Source of the DNA: Ruegeria sp. HKCCD7303
Lineage (GTDB): Bacteria > Pseudomonadota > Alphaproteobacteria > Rhodobacterales > Rhodobacteraceae
Direction of reading: 5' to 3'
Assembly: GCF_013111185.1 (NCBI RefSeq)
Contig: NZ_WVRE01000002.1
Location: 62,001 to 126,000 of the forward strand
DNA length: 64,000 nt
The notes below the pieces were generated by a model. That model worked only from the letters and a program-made list of their open reading frames with translations, ran no database searches and was not told the origin of the DNA. Positions 17,532 to 25,270 of this stretch are shown piece after piece (within the stretch, counting starts at the first letter, position 1; each line of letters starts with the position of its first letter). Made by a program: the position numbers and the translations under genes.

Positions 17532-18689
17532 ATGTGGCGGGCCATTGCTTCGAATGCTCTGACCATGTTGGTGGTCGGCTTGTTCCTGATGGGCGGTCTG
17601 ATCCTTTGGGGGCAATCTCAGTACAAGGCGGAAGGCCCGCTTGAAACCGCAATCTGCCTGCAGGTTAGAAGCGGATCGAACATGACGCGTGTCAGTCAGG
17701 AACTGGAAGATCAGGGCGCGATTAGCAATGCGACGCTGTTCCGGATGGCAGCGGATTACACCGACCGCGCGCAGCAGCTGAAAGCCGGTAGCTTTCTGGT
17801 GCGCGAAGGCGCGTCGATGGAGCAGATCATCGCTGAGATTACCAGCAGCGGTGCCAGCACCTGCGGATCCGAGATCGAATACCGCATCGGCGTGACCCGT
17901 GCCCAGACACGGGTGCGCGAGCTGAACCCCGCGACGTTGGAGTTTGATGAAATCGCGTCTTTCGATGCGTTGGAGGAAGAGGCGCCAGAAACCTATACCG
18001 AAAAACGTAACGAGGCCGATACCAGGTACCGTGTGTCGTTGGCCGAAGGCGTGACCTCGTGGCAGGTGGTTGAGGCGTTGAAGTCCTTCGAGGCGCTGGC
18101 CGGAGAAGTGACTGAGATTCCGGCCGAGGGGATGTTGGCTCCAGACAGCTATGACATTGTGGCCGGTCAGGACCGCAACGACGTCCTGCAAGCCATGCAA
18201 GATAAACAGCAGCTTCGGATCAATGCGGCCTGGGAAAACCGTCAGGATGGCTTGCCGCTGGAAAGCCCCGAAGAGATGCTGATCCTTGCTTCGATCATCG
18301 AAAAGGAAACCGGAGTTCCCGAAGAGCGTGGTCAAGTAGCCAGCGTGTTCGTGAATCGCCTGAATCAAGGGATGCGGTTGCAGACGGACCCGACGGTCAT
18401 CTACGGCGTGACCAAAGGGCAGGGCACTTTGGGTCGGGGTTTGCGGCGCAGCGAGTTGAATCGCCCAACGCCGTGGAACACGTACCAAATCGATGGGTTG
18501 CCGCCGACCCCGATTGCGAACCCAGGTTTGGCAAGTCTTGAGGCTGCTGTTGCGCCGGATGACACCAGCTTTGTGTTCTTTGTGGCCGATGGTACCGGCG
18601 GTCATGCGTTTGCAGAGACGTTGCAGGAGCACAATCGTAACGTAGCCAAGTGGCGCGAGATTGAAGCCGAGCGGAACTCGGGGAATTAA
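17532..18689 (+). CDS. mltG: Endolytic peptidoglycan transglycosylase MltG
   Basis: Inner-membrane enzyme that cuts nascent glycan strands and sets their length. 385 residues. One N-terminal membrane helix (MLVVGLFLMGGLILWG) is followed by a LysM-like region and the YceG domain. The catalytic Glu is in ILASIIEKETG (about E257), followed by VASVFVNRLNQGMRLQTDPTVIYG, the family signature. The C-terminal GGHAFAETLQEHNRNVAKW is typical. Its ATG directly abuts the fabF stop codon, an arrangement common in proteobacteria. Confidence 0.97.
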   Translation: MWRAIASNALTMLVVGLFLMGGLILWGQSQYKAEGPLETAICLQVRSGSNMTRVSQELEDQGAISNATLFRMAADYTDRAQQLKAGSFLVREGASMEQIIAEITSSGASTCGSEIEYRIGVTRAQTRVRELNPATLEFDEIASFDALEEEAPETYTEKRNEADTRYRVSLAEGVTSWQVVEALKSFEALAGEVTEIPAEGMLAPDSYDIVAGQDRNDVLQAMQDKQQLRINAAWENRQDGLPLESPEEMLILASIIEKETGVPEERGQVASVFVNRLNQGMRLQTDPTVIYGVTKGQGTLGRGLRRSELNRPTPWNTYQIDGLPPTPIANPGLASLEAAVAPDDTSFVFFVADGTGGHAFAETLQEHNRNVAKWREIEAERNSGN

Positions 18690-18717
18690 TCCGAACCTTA
18701 AACGCTTTCAAAAGAAA

Positions 18718-18749
18718 CGCCGACGTCAGAGGGTTGTCTGACGTCGGCG
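18718..18749. terminator. Hairpin between convergent mltG and helicase genes
   Basis: CGCCGACGTCAG and CTGACGTCGGCG form a perfect 12-bp stem with an 8-nt loop. It is followed on the + strand by ATTCATTTTG and on the - strand by TTTCTTTTG, so it can stop transcription from both sides. Confidence 0.85.
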
Positions 18750-18774
18750 ATTCATTTTGAATTAGGTGTGGGCG

Positions 18775-20040
18775 CTACGCAGCAGGACGCCTGCGGCGGG
18801 GACGTCGACCTTTTGACCCTGAAGGTTTGCCAGCACCATTTGCCGGTTTGGGCTTGAACCCCCGGCGGCGGTTGTTCTGGCGACGCGCCGGTTTTTGAGT
18901 TTCTATCCCTTCGGGCATGGAGCCGCTTGCCACTGGAATTTCGATCTTCATCAGCTTCTGAATCTGAAGCAACAAATCGACTTCTTCCGGAGAGCAGAAG
19001 GCAATAGCCTCACCTTCGCGCCCGGCACGGGCTGTGCGGCCGATACGGTGGACATAATTATCTGGCACTTCGGGCAGGTCGAAATTGATGACATAGGCAA
19101 CACCGGGGATATCGATACCACGGGCTGCGACGTCGGTGGCCACCAGGACATTGACCTCGCCTGCGCGAAACGCCTTGATCGCGCGGTCGCGTTGCCCCTG
19201 GCTTTTGTTGCCATGGATCGAAGCGGCGTTGTAGCCGTCGGCCACCAGTCCCTTCATCAACCGCTCGGCCCCGTGTTTAGTGCGCGAAAACACCAGCGTT
19301 AGGGCATTGCTGTCTCGTGAGAGAATCTCGCGCAGTTTGGCTGGCTTTTCGGGTTTTGAGACGAAATGCACGGACTGAGTAATTTTATCGGCGGCCTTGC
19401 CCGGAGGCGAAACCTGCACCCGTTGCGGGTTATTCAGATAGGCTCGGCTGAGTTCTTCCATTTGCTTGGGCATGGTCGCGGAAAACAGCATGGTTTGACG
19501 CGGCGTTCCCAAAGCGGGTGCAATGCGACGCAATGCGTGAATAAAGCCAAGATCAAGCATCTGGTCTGCCTCGTCAAGCACGAGATGCCGGACTGCGCCG
19601 AGGTCAACCGCGCCTCGGTCCATTAGGTCAATCAAGCGACCGGGGGTTGCGACCAGAATATCAGTGCCACGGGACAGGAACATGATCTGCTTGTTGATCG
19701 ATTGTCCGCCCACAACGGTCGCCACACGCAGCTTGGAGCCTTTGGTTAGGAAGCGCAGGCTGTCGGCGATTTGGTTCACCAGTTCGCGGGTCGGTGCAAG
19801 GATCAGCGCTTTGGCTGTCTTTGGATCAGGTTTTCCCGGCTGAGCCAGCAGGTGGTCGATCAGAGGTAGGCCAAAGGCCAGTGTCTTGCCTGTACCAGTT
19901 TGGGCCAGCCCGAGGATATCGTGCCCATTCAGCGCCAGCGGAATGGCTTGATTCTGGATCGGGGTGGGTTGTGTGAAATTGGCGCTTTTCAGTGCTTTGT
20001 TGAGTGCGGGGGCAAGGCCCAGCATGTCGAAGTCGAACAA
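18775..20040 (-). CDS. DEAD-box ATP-dependent RNA helicase, RhlE type
   Basis: A 421-residue helicase. Motifs in order: Q motif TQPTPIQNQAIP, motif I AQTGTGKT, Ia PTRELVNQI, GG, Ib TPGRLIDL, II VLDEADQML, III SAT, IV VFSRTKHGAERL, V ATDVAARGIDIPGV and VI HRIGRTARAG. A basic tail of about 45 residues (ARRQNNRRRGFKPKP to RRPRRRRPAA) should bind RNA. The start is taken as the TTG at 20040 (reading FDFDMLGLAPALNK), with AAGGAT eight nt upstream; an ATG at 20025 is in frame. Such helicases act in ribosome assembly, RNA decay and cold adaptation. It stands alone and is divergent from the GTA remnant. Confidence 0.95.
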   Translation of the reverse strand: MFDFDMLGLAPALNKALKSANFTQPTPIQNQAIPLALNGHDILGLAQTGTGKTLAFGLPLIDHLLAQPGKPDPKTAKALILAPTRELVNQIADSLRFLTKGSKLRVATVVGGQSINKQIMFLSRGTDILVATPGRLIDLMDRGAVDLGAVRHLVLDEADQMLDLGFIHALRRIAPALGTPRQTMLFSATMPKQMEELSRAYLNNPQRVQVSPPGKAADKITQSVHFVSKPEKPAKLREILSRDSNALTLVFSRTKHGAERLMKGLVADGYNAASIHGNKSQGQRDRAIKAFRAGEVNVLVATDVAARGIDIPGVAYVINFDLPEVPDNYVHRIGRTARAGREGEAIAFCSPEEVDLLLQIQKLMKIEIPVASGSMPEGIETQKPARRQNNRRRGFKPKPANGAGKPSGSKGRRPRRRRPAA

Positions 20041-20499
20041 AAAATTATCCTTTTTGTCCGGAGCTATCGCCCACGGACAGATCGTGACGGGTCGCATGTG
20101 GCGACCAGCAGGGTTGTGCGAGACCTCGGGACGGGCAGGCGCACCCTGCGCTATCCGGTCGTCGCGTCAAGAACCCTGCGTGATGGGGAACTGTAATGTG
20201 GATCGGGCGCTGTAGGGCGGAAGAGGTCCGCGCAAGCTCACGCAGCAGCGCTTTGATTGGCGGCAAATGGGGGTTGAGGGAAGGATTGTCAAGCTAGCAT
20301 TTGTAAATGGAGCCATGCGTTGGCAGCGAGGGTGTCAAATTTAACGCGTTTCTTAGCCCGGTTTTGAGTGACGTCCTGAAGCAAGAGGGTGGTTTTGATG
20401 GTTTTTCAACGAGAGCAGTATTCGCGAAGCAGCTATGCAGGGGGGCTGAAAGTCTTACTTCTGCGTACGCTCCCTGTTGCGTTCGTGTTGCGTAACTAA
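20041..20499. other. Non-coding region between the helicase and the GTA locus
   Basis: No credible gene was found in about 460 nt. Short open frames here have no ribosome-binding site and no recognisable protein. The part next to the helicase contains an inverted repeat GCAGGGTT (20108-20115) / AACCCTGC (20172-20179) and a third CCCTGC copy, so the helicase leader may be folded. The rest (20280-20499) shows nothing clear until the promoter at 20500. Confidence 0.5.
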
Positions 20500-20528
20500 T
20501 TGACATTGCGAACTTAAATCCATATAAG
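20500..20528 (+). promoter_or_regulatory. Consensus sigma-70 promoter before the GTA remnant
   Basis: A perfect -35 TTGACA (20500-20505) is separated by exactly 17 nt from a near-perfect -10 TATAAG (20523-20528). Transcription should begin near 20534-20536. It is the best promoter match noticed in the window. Confidence 0.75.
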
Positions 20529-20534
20529 TTGTGT

Positions 20535-20588
20535 CATGCTAGAAGAAGTGGGCAACGGCCACGGGGAAACCCAGCGGCCGTTTTTCGT
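20535..20588 (+). ncRNA. Candidate short RNA or transcription attenuator in the GTA leader
   Basis: Between the predicted start and the first GTA gene lies AACGGCC (20554-20560), which pairs with GGCCGTT (20576-20582); an inner GGG(G)AAACCC strengthens it and a T-rich tract (TTTTTCGTTT) follows. Promoter plus terminator would give an RNA of about 50 nt with an unpaired 5' part (AGAAGAAGUGGGC). It could equally be an attenuator limiting transcription into the GTA genes. Not recognised as a known RNA family. Confidence 0.4.
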
Positions 20589-20614
20589 TTCTCTCGTGCG
20601 GAGAAAACTCACGC

Positions 20615-20977
20615 ATGAGGTCACAGGCAAACATGACTTTGATTACCCCGGAAGAGCGGATTTCCCAGACGGCTGATTTGTTGCAGTCGCTTGAGAGGTC
20701 CATTCGCGATCTGCGGCAAGCGGCGGAAGACCTGCGCAAACAGATCGGTGCCGGGGAGGATGCAGATCTTGCTGGTTCAGCCAGGCAACTCGGGCAGTTA
20801 GAGGGGCTGATCCGAAGTTGTCAGAAAGTGGAGACAAGCTTTGTCGAACAACATCACAGACAAGCCGGAATTGCCCAAGGGGGGTACGCGCTCGACCTTG
20901 AGCGCGCTCGATTTGAAATCGGGTGCAGGTTGGCTCGCCTCCGCCGATGCTGCGGTGCGGGAGAGATTTCTGAGTGA
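20615..20977 (+). CDS. GTA gene g1 homologue (small protein before terminase)
   Basis: A 120-residue protein placed like g1 of the Rhodobacter capsulatus gene transfer agent (RcGTA), immediately before and overlapping the terminase gene. It is mostly coiled-coil helix (ERISQTADLLQSLERSIRDL, AAEDLRKQ). The C-terminal segment YALDLERARFEIGCRLARLR is a motif I recall from GTA g1 proteins. In RcGTA g1 acts with the terminase, probably as a small subunit. A second in-frame ATG exists at 20633. The reading frame runs 137 nt into the next gene. It appears intact although its partner is not. Confidence 0.7.
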   Translation: MRSQANMTLITPEERISQTADLLQSLERSIRDLRQAAEDLRKQIGAGEDADLAGSARQLGQLEGLIRSCQKVETSFVEQHHRQAGIAQGGYALDLERARFEIGCRLARLRRCCGAGEISE

Positions 20978-23357
20978 GATCGGGGAGGGGGGGCTGTGTG
21001 CCCTCCCTTTCCTGTTCGAGTTCTGGGCGCTGCCGCATCAGTTGCCGCCCGAGGGCGATTGGCGGTCATGGGTGATCATGGGCGGGCGCGGCGCGGGCAA
21101 GACGCGCGCCGGGTCTGAATGGGTACGGGCGATGGTTGAGGGGGCCAAGCCGTTGGATCGTGGCGAGGCCAGTCGCGTGGCGTTGGTTGGCGAGACCTTC
21201 GATCAGGTGCGCGATGTGATGATCTTTGGCGACAGTGGAATTTTGCAATGCTCGCCGCCGGACCGGCGGCCTGTGTGGAAGGCATCGGAGCGCAAGTTGA
21301 TCTGGCCCAACGGGGCCGAGGCGCAGGCGTTTTCGGCGCATGACCCGGAGGGGTTGAGGGGACCACAGTTTGATGCGGCCTGGGTGGATGAACTAGGCTG
21401 TGCAGCAATTGACAAAGGTACCAACCAGCCCAACAAGTTCCTGGACCCTAAGTCTTCGGAATCGCTGTTGCCTGCGTATTCGAACGGATTGCGGGATGAT
21501 TTCATTCAGGCGCAATACCTGACGGCGACTCTTGGGTATTGGAACGATCCCGCAGTCAATCCTGTGTCACATATCTATGGCTCTCGGATGCTGGACTTGG
21601 CGAACGCTTACGTCTGGGCCTGGGACACTCGTCCATTTCCTACGTTCCCCAATCTGCAAAGACAGTGGGATGATGGTAAGAACTATGCCCGTGGGCATTG
21701 GCTGAACGGGCGGTCCGGATCGCGCACGCTTGCATCTGTCGTGACCGAAATATGCCATGGGGCAGGTGTGACGGATATTGACGTCTCGCGGCTTTATGGC
21801 GTGGTTCGGGGATATGTCATCGAAGATGTGACCAATGCGCGATCTGCGTTGCAGCCTTTGATGCTGCGGTATGGTTTCGACGCGATCGAACGGGACGGTC
21901 AATTACGGTTCCAGATGCGCGACGGCTACGGTGCGGTCACGCTGGACTCCGATCATCTGGCTGTAAGCAGCGATCTGGAGGGTACGCTGGAACACAGGCG
22001 CGAGGCCGAAGCCGAAATGACCGGGCGGGTTCGTCTGCGATTTGTGCAGTCAGATTCCGACCATGAACTGGTTGCCGAAGAAGCCGTGCTGCCCGAAGAT
22101 AAAACCCATGCTGTGTCCGTGAACGAAATGCCCTTGTCGATGACACGCACGGAAGGCCGTCAGACAGCCGAAAGATGGCTCAGCGAAGCTCGGGTTGCGC
22201 GTGATACTCTCAGGTTTGCATTGCCACCTTCGCAATTGCATCTGGGGGCGGGGGACCTGGTTCGGTTATCGGATGCTGTAAACAGCCCTATCTATCGCAT
22301 CGACCGTCTGGAAACATCTGACTTGCAATTGGCCGAGGCGGTCCGGGTTGAACAAGGCGTCTATAAAGCGTCGGAATTGAAAGATGACAGGCCGACAGTC
22401 AAACCCTATGCCGCGCCAACGCCTGTATTGCCGATCTTTCTGGATCTGCCGTTGATCACCGGGGCGGAAACGCCGCATGCTCCGTATCTTGCCGTGTCGG
22501 GCGATCCTTGGCCTGGTGCCGCTGTTGTTTACTCTTCGTCCAGTGACGAATCGTACACTTTAAGCGACATCATCCAAAGGCAGGCAGTTGTTGGCACCAC
22601 GGAAACACCACTGCACCGCGCCAAAACGGGGGTTTGGGACGAAGGCCCCGCGCTGCGGGTCAAGCTTGTCTCGGGTCAATTGGAATCGCGTACGCGCGGA
22701 TCGGTTCTGAATGGCGTTAACCTGGCGGCCATCGGTGATGGGTCGCCCGGTAATTGGGAGGTATTCCAGTTCTCTGACGCGACCCTGGAAGCGCCCGGTG
22801 TTTATGCCCTGAGCGGCCGTCTCAGGGGGCAACTGGGTACGGATGCGCTGATGCCGGATGTCTGGCCGGATGGGTCCGTGTTTGTGTTGTTGAACACGCA
22901 GATCCAGCAGATCAACTTGCGACGCAATGAACGTCGAATGGCCAAGCACTATAGGATCGGCCCGGCAAACCGACGCTATGATGACCCGTCTTTCCAACAT
23001 CTGATCGCCTCGTTTGATGGTAACGGACTGCGCCCTTACGCTCCGGCGCACTTGAGTGTGCAATCCAGCTTATCCGGTGATGCATTTAGCTGGATACGGC
23101 GCGCGCGTCTTGACGCTGACGATTGGTCGGGATTTGAGATTCCATTGGGCGAGGAAAGCGAATCTTACCTTGTGCGCATCCGTGCCAATGGCACCTTGAT
23201 GCGCGAAGAACTCATCGCCGAGCCGTACTGGACTTATTCTGCGTCCATGAAGGCGGCGGATGGGGTCACTGGCGCGTACGAGCTTAATGTGGCGCAGGTG
23301 TCGGCGATCTATGGCCCCGGTTTGTCGTCGCGTTTGACAGTGGGGCTGGTGATCTGA
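20841..23357 (+). CDS. Chimeric GTA protein: terminase large-subunit ATPase (g2) fused to tail-tip protein (g15) C-terminal half
   Basis: An uninterrupted 838-codon frame made of two unrelated GTA genes. Residues 1-184 are the N-terminal ATPase of TerL: Walker A GGRGAGKT (81-88), ALVGETFDQVRDVMIFG (114-130), LIWPNGAEAQAFSA, and Walker B FDAAWVDE (177-184). At residues 184-187 the sequence changes to that of g15: ELGCAAIDKGTNQPNKF, DPKSSESLLPAYSNGLRDD and AYVWAWDTRPFP belong to the end of the GTA TIM-barrel-like domain, followed by the phage-tail domain and the C-terminal region to VTEICHGAG..., LQPLMLRYGFDAIERDG and beyond. The DEL(G) step occurs in both parent proteins. The terminase nuclease domain, all capsid, portal, protease and tail genes and the N half of g15 are absent. 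Start is a TTG at 20841 with GGAG seven nt upstream. Confidence 0.88.
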   Translation: MSNNITDKPELPKGGTRSTLSALDLKSGAGWLASADAAVRERFLSEIGEGGLCALPFLFEFWALPHQLPPEGDWRSWVIMGGRGAGKTRAGSEWVRAMVEGAKPLDRGEASRVALVGETFDQVRDVMIFGDSGILQCSPPDRRPVWKASERKLIWPNGAEAQAFSAHDPEGLRGPQFDAAWVDELGCAAIDKGTNQPNKFLDPKSSESLLPAYSNGLRDDFIQAQYLTATLGYWNDPAVNPVSHIYGSRMLDLANAYVWAWDTRPFPTFPNLQRQWDDGKNYARGHWLNGRSGSRTLASVVTEICHGAGVTDIDVSRLYGVVRGYVIEDVTNARSALQPLMLRYGFDAIERDGQLRFQMRDGYGAVTLDSDHLAVSSDLEGTLEHRREAEAEMTGRVRLRFVQSDSDHELVAEEAVLPEDKTHAVSVNEMPLSMTRTEGRQTAERWLSEARVARDTLRFALPPSQLHLGAGDLVRLSDAVNSPIYRIDRLETSDLQLAEAVRVEQGVYKASELKDDRPTVKPYAAPTPVLPIFLDLPLITGAETPHAPYLAVSGDPWPGAAVVYSSSSDESYTLSDIIQRQAVVGTTETPLHRAKTGVWDEGPALRVKLVSGQLESRTRGSVLNGVNLAAIGDGSPGNWEVFQFSDATLEAPGVYALSGRLRGQLGTDALMPDVWPDGSVFVLLNTQIQQINLRRNERRMAKHYRIGPANRRYDDPSFQHLIASFDGNGLRPYAPAHLSVQSSLSGDAFSWIRRARLDADDWSGFEIPLGEESESYLVRIRANGTLMREELIAEPYWTYSASMKAADGVTGAYELNVAQVSAIYGPGLSSRLTVGLVI

Positions 23358-23653
23358 TGCGCCCAGTCCTGCACGGAGATGTCAGCGCAGCGGCGCGCGC
23401 GTTGCTGACCGTGCCGCAAGCGGAACGGACCCGTCTATGTGTTCGGATGATCCATGAGGCGGAACTGGCCGACGAGCATCTTAAAAACACCGGGCGGCTT
23501 CATCCCATTCACGGCAACGGCTCTCTCATGGCCGTTGCTCGCAACAGAGCCCTGGCAGATGAGCCAGGGTTCGACAACTTGCAATATTGCCAGTGTTTTG
23601 AAACGGTTTTGCACCATCTGTCCAGATTTCTGATCACCCGGCAGCGCAGCTAA
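23357..23653 (+). CDS. Small conserved protein that follows g15 in GTA clusters
   Basis: A 98-residue protein beginning MRPVLHGDVSAAARALLTVP. Its start codon overlaps the preceding stop by one base (TGATG), indicating translational coupling. I recall a protein with this opening directly after g15 in Rhodobacterales GTA clusters (a DUF7742-type protein); function unknown. It has several Cys and His residues (MIHEAELADEHLK, YCQCFETVLHHL) but no known fold was recognised. Its end overlaps the end of the convergent DksA-like gene by 20 nt. Confidence 0.7.
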   Translation: MRPVLHGDVSAAARALLTVPQAERTRLCVRMIHEAELADEHLKNTGRLHPIHGNGSLMAVARNRALADEPGFDNLQYCQCFETVLHHLSRFLITRQRS

Positions 23654-23972
23654 CGCATTTGCTGGCAGCCAAGTCCAAAGACAACCGCCCATCCGGGATA
23701 CGATCGCCGCAATCTTCGCAATACCCGTACTCTTCCTCCTCAATCCGTACCAAAGCGGCTTGAAGCCGGCTCTTTTCAATGTCGCGGTTGGCCTGCTGTG
23801 CTTTTGCCATCGCCTGGTTTTGCAAGGCGTCCATTCGGCTCAGCCGCCCAATAGCCTGCTGATCCAATTCGACCACCGCCTGCGCCTTTAGGGCTGACGC
23901 AGAAAGCTGCTCAAGCTCGGCCAGCCGCTCGCGAATTTTTGTTTCGAAATATGTGCTTTCGGACTCATTCAT
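23634..23972 (-). CDS. DksA/TraR-family zinc-finger protein
   Basis: A 112-residue protein from the ATG at 23972 (MNESESTYFETKIRERL). A helical hairpin with coiled-coil character (residues about 10-80) is followed by a C4 zinc finger, CEDCGDRIPDGRLSLDLAASKCVSC (C-x2-C-x17-C-x2-C). Family members enter the RNA polymerase secondary channel and modulate promoters with or without ppGpp. It is shorter than E. coli DksA and lacks a DxxDxA tip that I can see, so its effect on polymerase is uncertain. An upstream in-frame start at 24029 is possible but would overlap the cysE promoter. Confidence 0.85.
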   Translation of the reverse strand: MNESESTYFETKIRERLAELEQLSASALKAQAVVELDQQAIGRLSRMDALQNQAMAKAQQANRDIEKSRLQAALVRIEEEEYGYCEDCGDRIPDGRLSLDLAASKCVSCAAG

Positions 23973-24056
23973 TTTTGTTGCGCAGCAGATCATGGGTTTG
24001 CGTTTGGTCTTTTTGCCACTAAATGGCATTCTAGGCGCAGCAAAGGATCAAAAGCC

Positions 24057-24866
24057 ATGTTTGAAAAGCGCAGCCATGTGACGCCGGTCGATCCGGTGTG
24101 GAACCGCATCACATCCGAGGCCCATGCGGCCGTTGAACAAGAGCCACTTATGGGCGGCCTTGTGCACGCTTGTATCCTGCATCACCGCAGTCTTGAGCGC
24201 GCGCTTTCCTATAGGATTTCGGCCAAGCTGTGTTCTAACGAAATGTCGATGATGGTCCTGCGCGAGATTGTCGATGAGGCTTACGGTGATGATCCCAATG
24301 TGATCGAAGCGGCGCGGGCCGATTTAATGGCTGTTTACGAACGTGATCCAGCATGCCACCGCCTTTTGCAGCCAATCCTGTATTTCAAAGGCTACCAGGC
24401 CATGCAGGCTTATCGCGTCGCGCATTGGCTGTGGAACAAAGGTCGCTATGATCTGGCCTACTTCTTCCAGATGCGCTCGTCCGAGATTTTCGGAATCGAC
24501 ATTCACCCAGCCGCAAAAATCGGAAAGGGTATCATGATCGACCACGCGCATTCGATTGTGATTGGTGAGACTGCTGTTGTGGGTGACAATGTTTCAATGC
24601 TGCACTCTGTAACGCTGGGTGGGACCGGCAAGGAAGAGGAACAGCGTCACCCCAAGATCGGTAACGGTGTTCTTATTGGAGCCGGGGCAAAAGTGCTGGG
24701 CAACATCGAAGTGGGCCATTGCAGCCGTATCGCTGCCGGTTCGGTGGTATTGCAACCCGTGCCAGCGTGCAAAACTGTTGCAGGTATCCCGGCGAAGATC
24801 GTGGGCGAGGCGGGATGTGACCAACCCGCAATTTCGATGGATCATATGCTGGGCAAAGACCAGTAG
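24057..24866 (+). CDS. cysE: Serine O-acetyltransferase
   Basis: First step of cysteine synthesis: acetyl-CoA plus serine to O-acetylserine. 269 residues. The N-terminal helical SATase domain (MFEKRSHVTPVDPVW to about residue 140) is followed by the left-handed beta-helix of hexapeptide repeats: DIHPAAKIGKGIMIDHAHSIVIGETAVVGDNVSMLHSVTLGG, quoted here only by its ends, positions about 145-190. The catalytic His-Asp pair lies in this segment. The C-terminal tail ends MDHMLGKDQ rather than the Ile that inserts into cysteine synthase. I recall cysE beside GTA clusters in many Rhodobacterales. Confidence 0.96.
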   Translation: MFEKRSHVTPVDPVWNRITSEAHAAVEQEPLMGGLVHACILHHRSLERALSYRISAKLCSNEMSMMVLREIVDEAYGDDPNVIEAARADLMAVYERDPACHRLLQPILYFKGYQAMQAYRVAHWLWNKGRYDLAYFFQMRSSEIFGIDIHPAAKIGKGIMIDHAHSIVIGETAVVGDNVSMLHSVTLGGTGKEEEQRHPKIGNGVLIGAGAKVLGNIEVGHCSRIAAGSVVLQPVPACKTVAGIPAKIVGEAGCDQPAISMDHMLGKDQ

Positions 24867-24873
24867 GTAAAAA

Positions 24874-25116
24874 TCACTTCAAGCGGTTGGTGCGTTTTTC
24901 CAACGGCTTGCGCTTGCGTTCCTCTCGTTTTTGCTGGCGCAATTCTTTGCGCCGCTTTTGTTCAGCTTTCTGCTCGGCAATCGCCGCAGGATCGTTGGAA
25001 TTGAATTTCGAGTGCTCACCCGGATAACTGTTCGGTTTCGCAATCGCCTCGTCTGATGCCGTTCCGGTCAGAAAGGCCAAAATTATCAGGCTTTGAACAA
25101 GGTTCTTGCGGGTCAC
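24874..25116 (-). CDS. Small secreted basic protein, unknown function
   Basis: An 80-residue protein from a GTG at 25116 with AGGAGA seven nt upstream; a longer ATG frame from 25179 lacks such a site. The N terminus (TRKNLVQSLIILAFLTG) is a signal peptide or membrane anchor. The rest is very basic and helical (EQKAEQKRRKELRQQKREER), which suggests binding to nucleic acid, peptidoglycan or membranes. Not recognised. It is convergent with cysE. Confidence 0.65.
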   Translation of the reverse strand: MTRKNLVQSLIILAFLTGTASDEAIAKPNSYPGEHSKFNSNDPAAIAEQKAEQKRRKELRQQKREERKRKPLEKRTNRLK

Positions 25117-25224
25117 AGCGCACTCTCCTTCTGTCTTAATCTTAAAGAACAAGGTGGGAGAGCAGACTGCTTTAGGCAATTGATGCGCCGATCACGTGGG
25201 CTCAATTCGGCGCCAAGAGATAGG

Positions 25225-25259
25225 ATGCCCCCGCCCGGCAAGAGCTTGGACGGGGGCAT
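25225..25259 (-). terminator. GC-rich hairpin after pdhC
   Basis: ATGCCCCCG (25225-25233) pairs with CGGGGGCAT (25251-25259), 11 nt beyond the pdhC stop on the - strand. There is no T-run, so it may be a 3'-end stabiliser or a factor-dependent terminator. Confidence 0.55.
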
Positions 25260-25270
25260 GATTCAGTTCC

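Noticed and set aside
20294..20506. Small open frames in the gap before the GTA promoter
   Set aside because: No ribosome-binding site and no recognisable protein; base composition differs from neighbouring genes. Treated as non-coding.
23357..23653. Treating the small gene after the chimera as random read-through
   Set aside because: The one-base TGATG overlap and its match to the protein that normally follows g15 support it as a real, retained gene.
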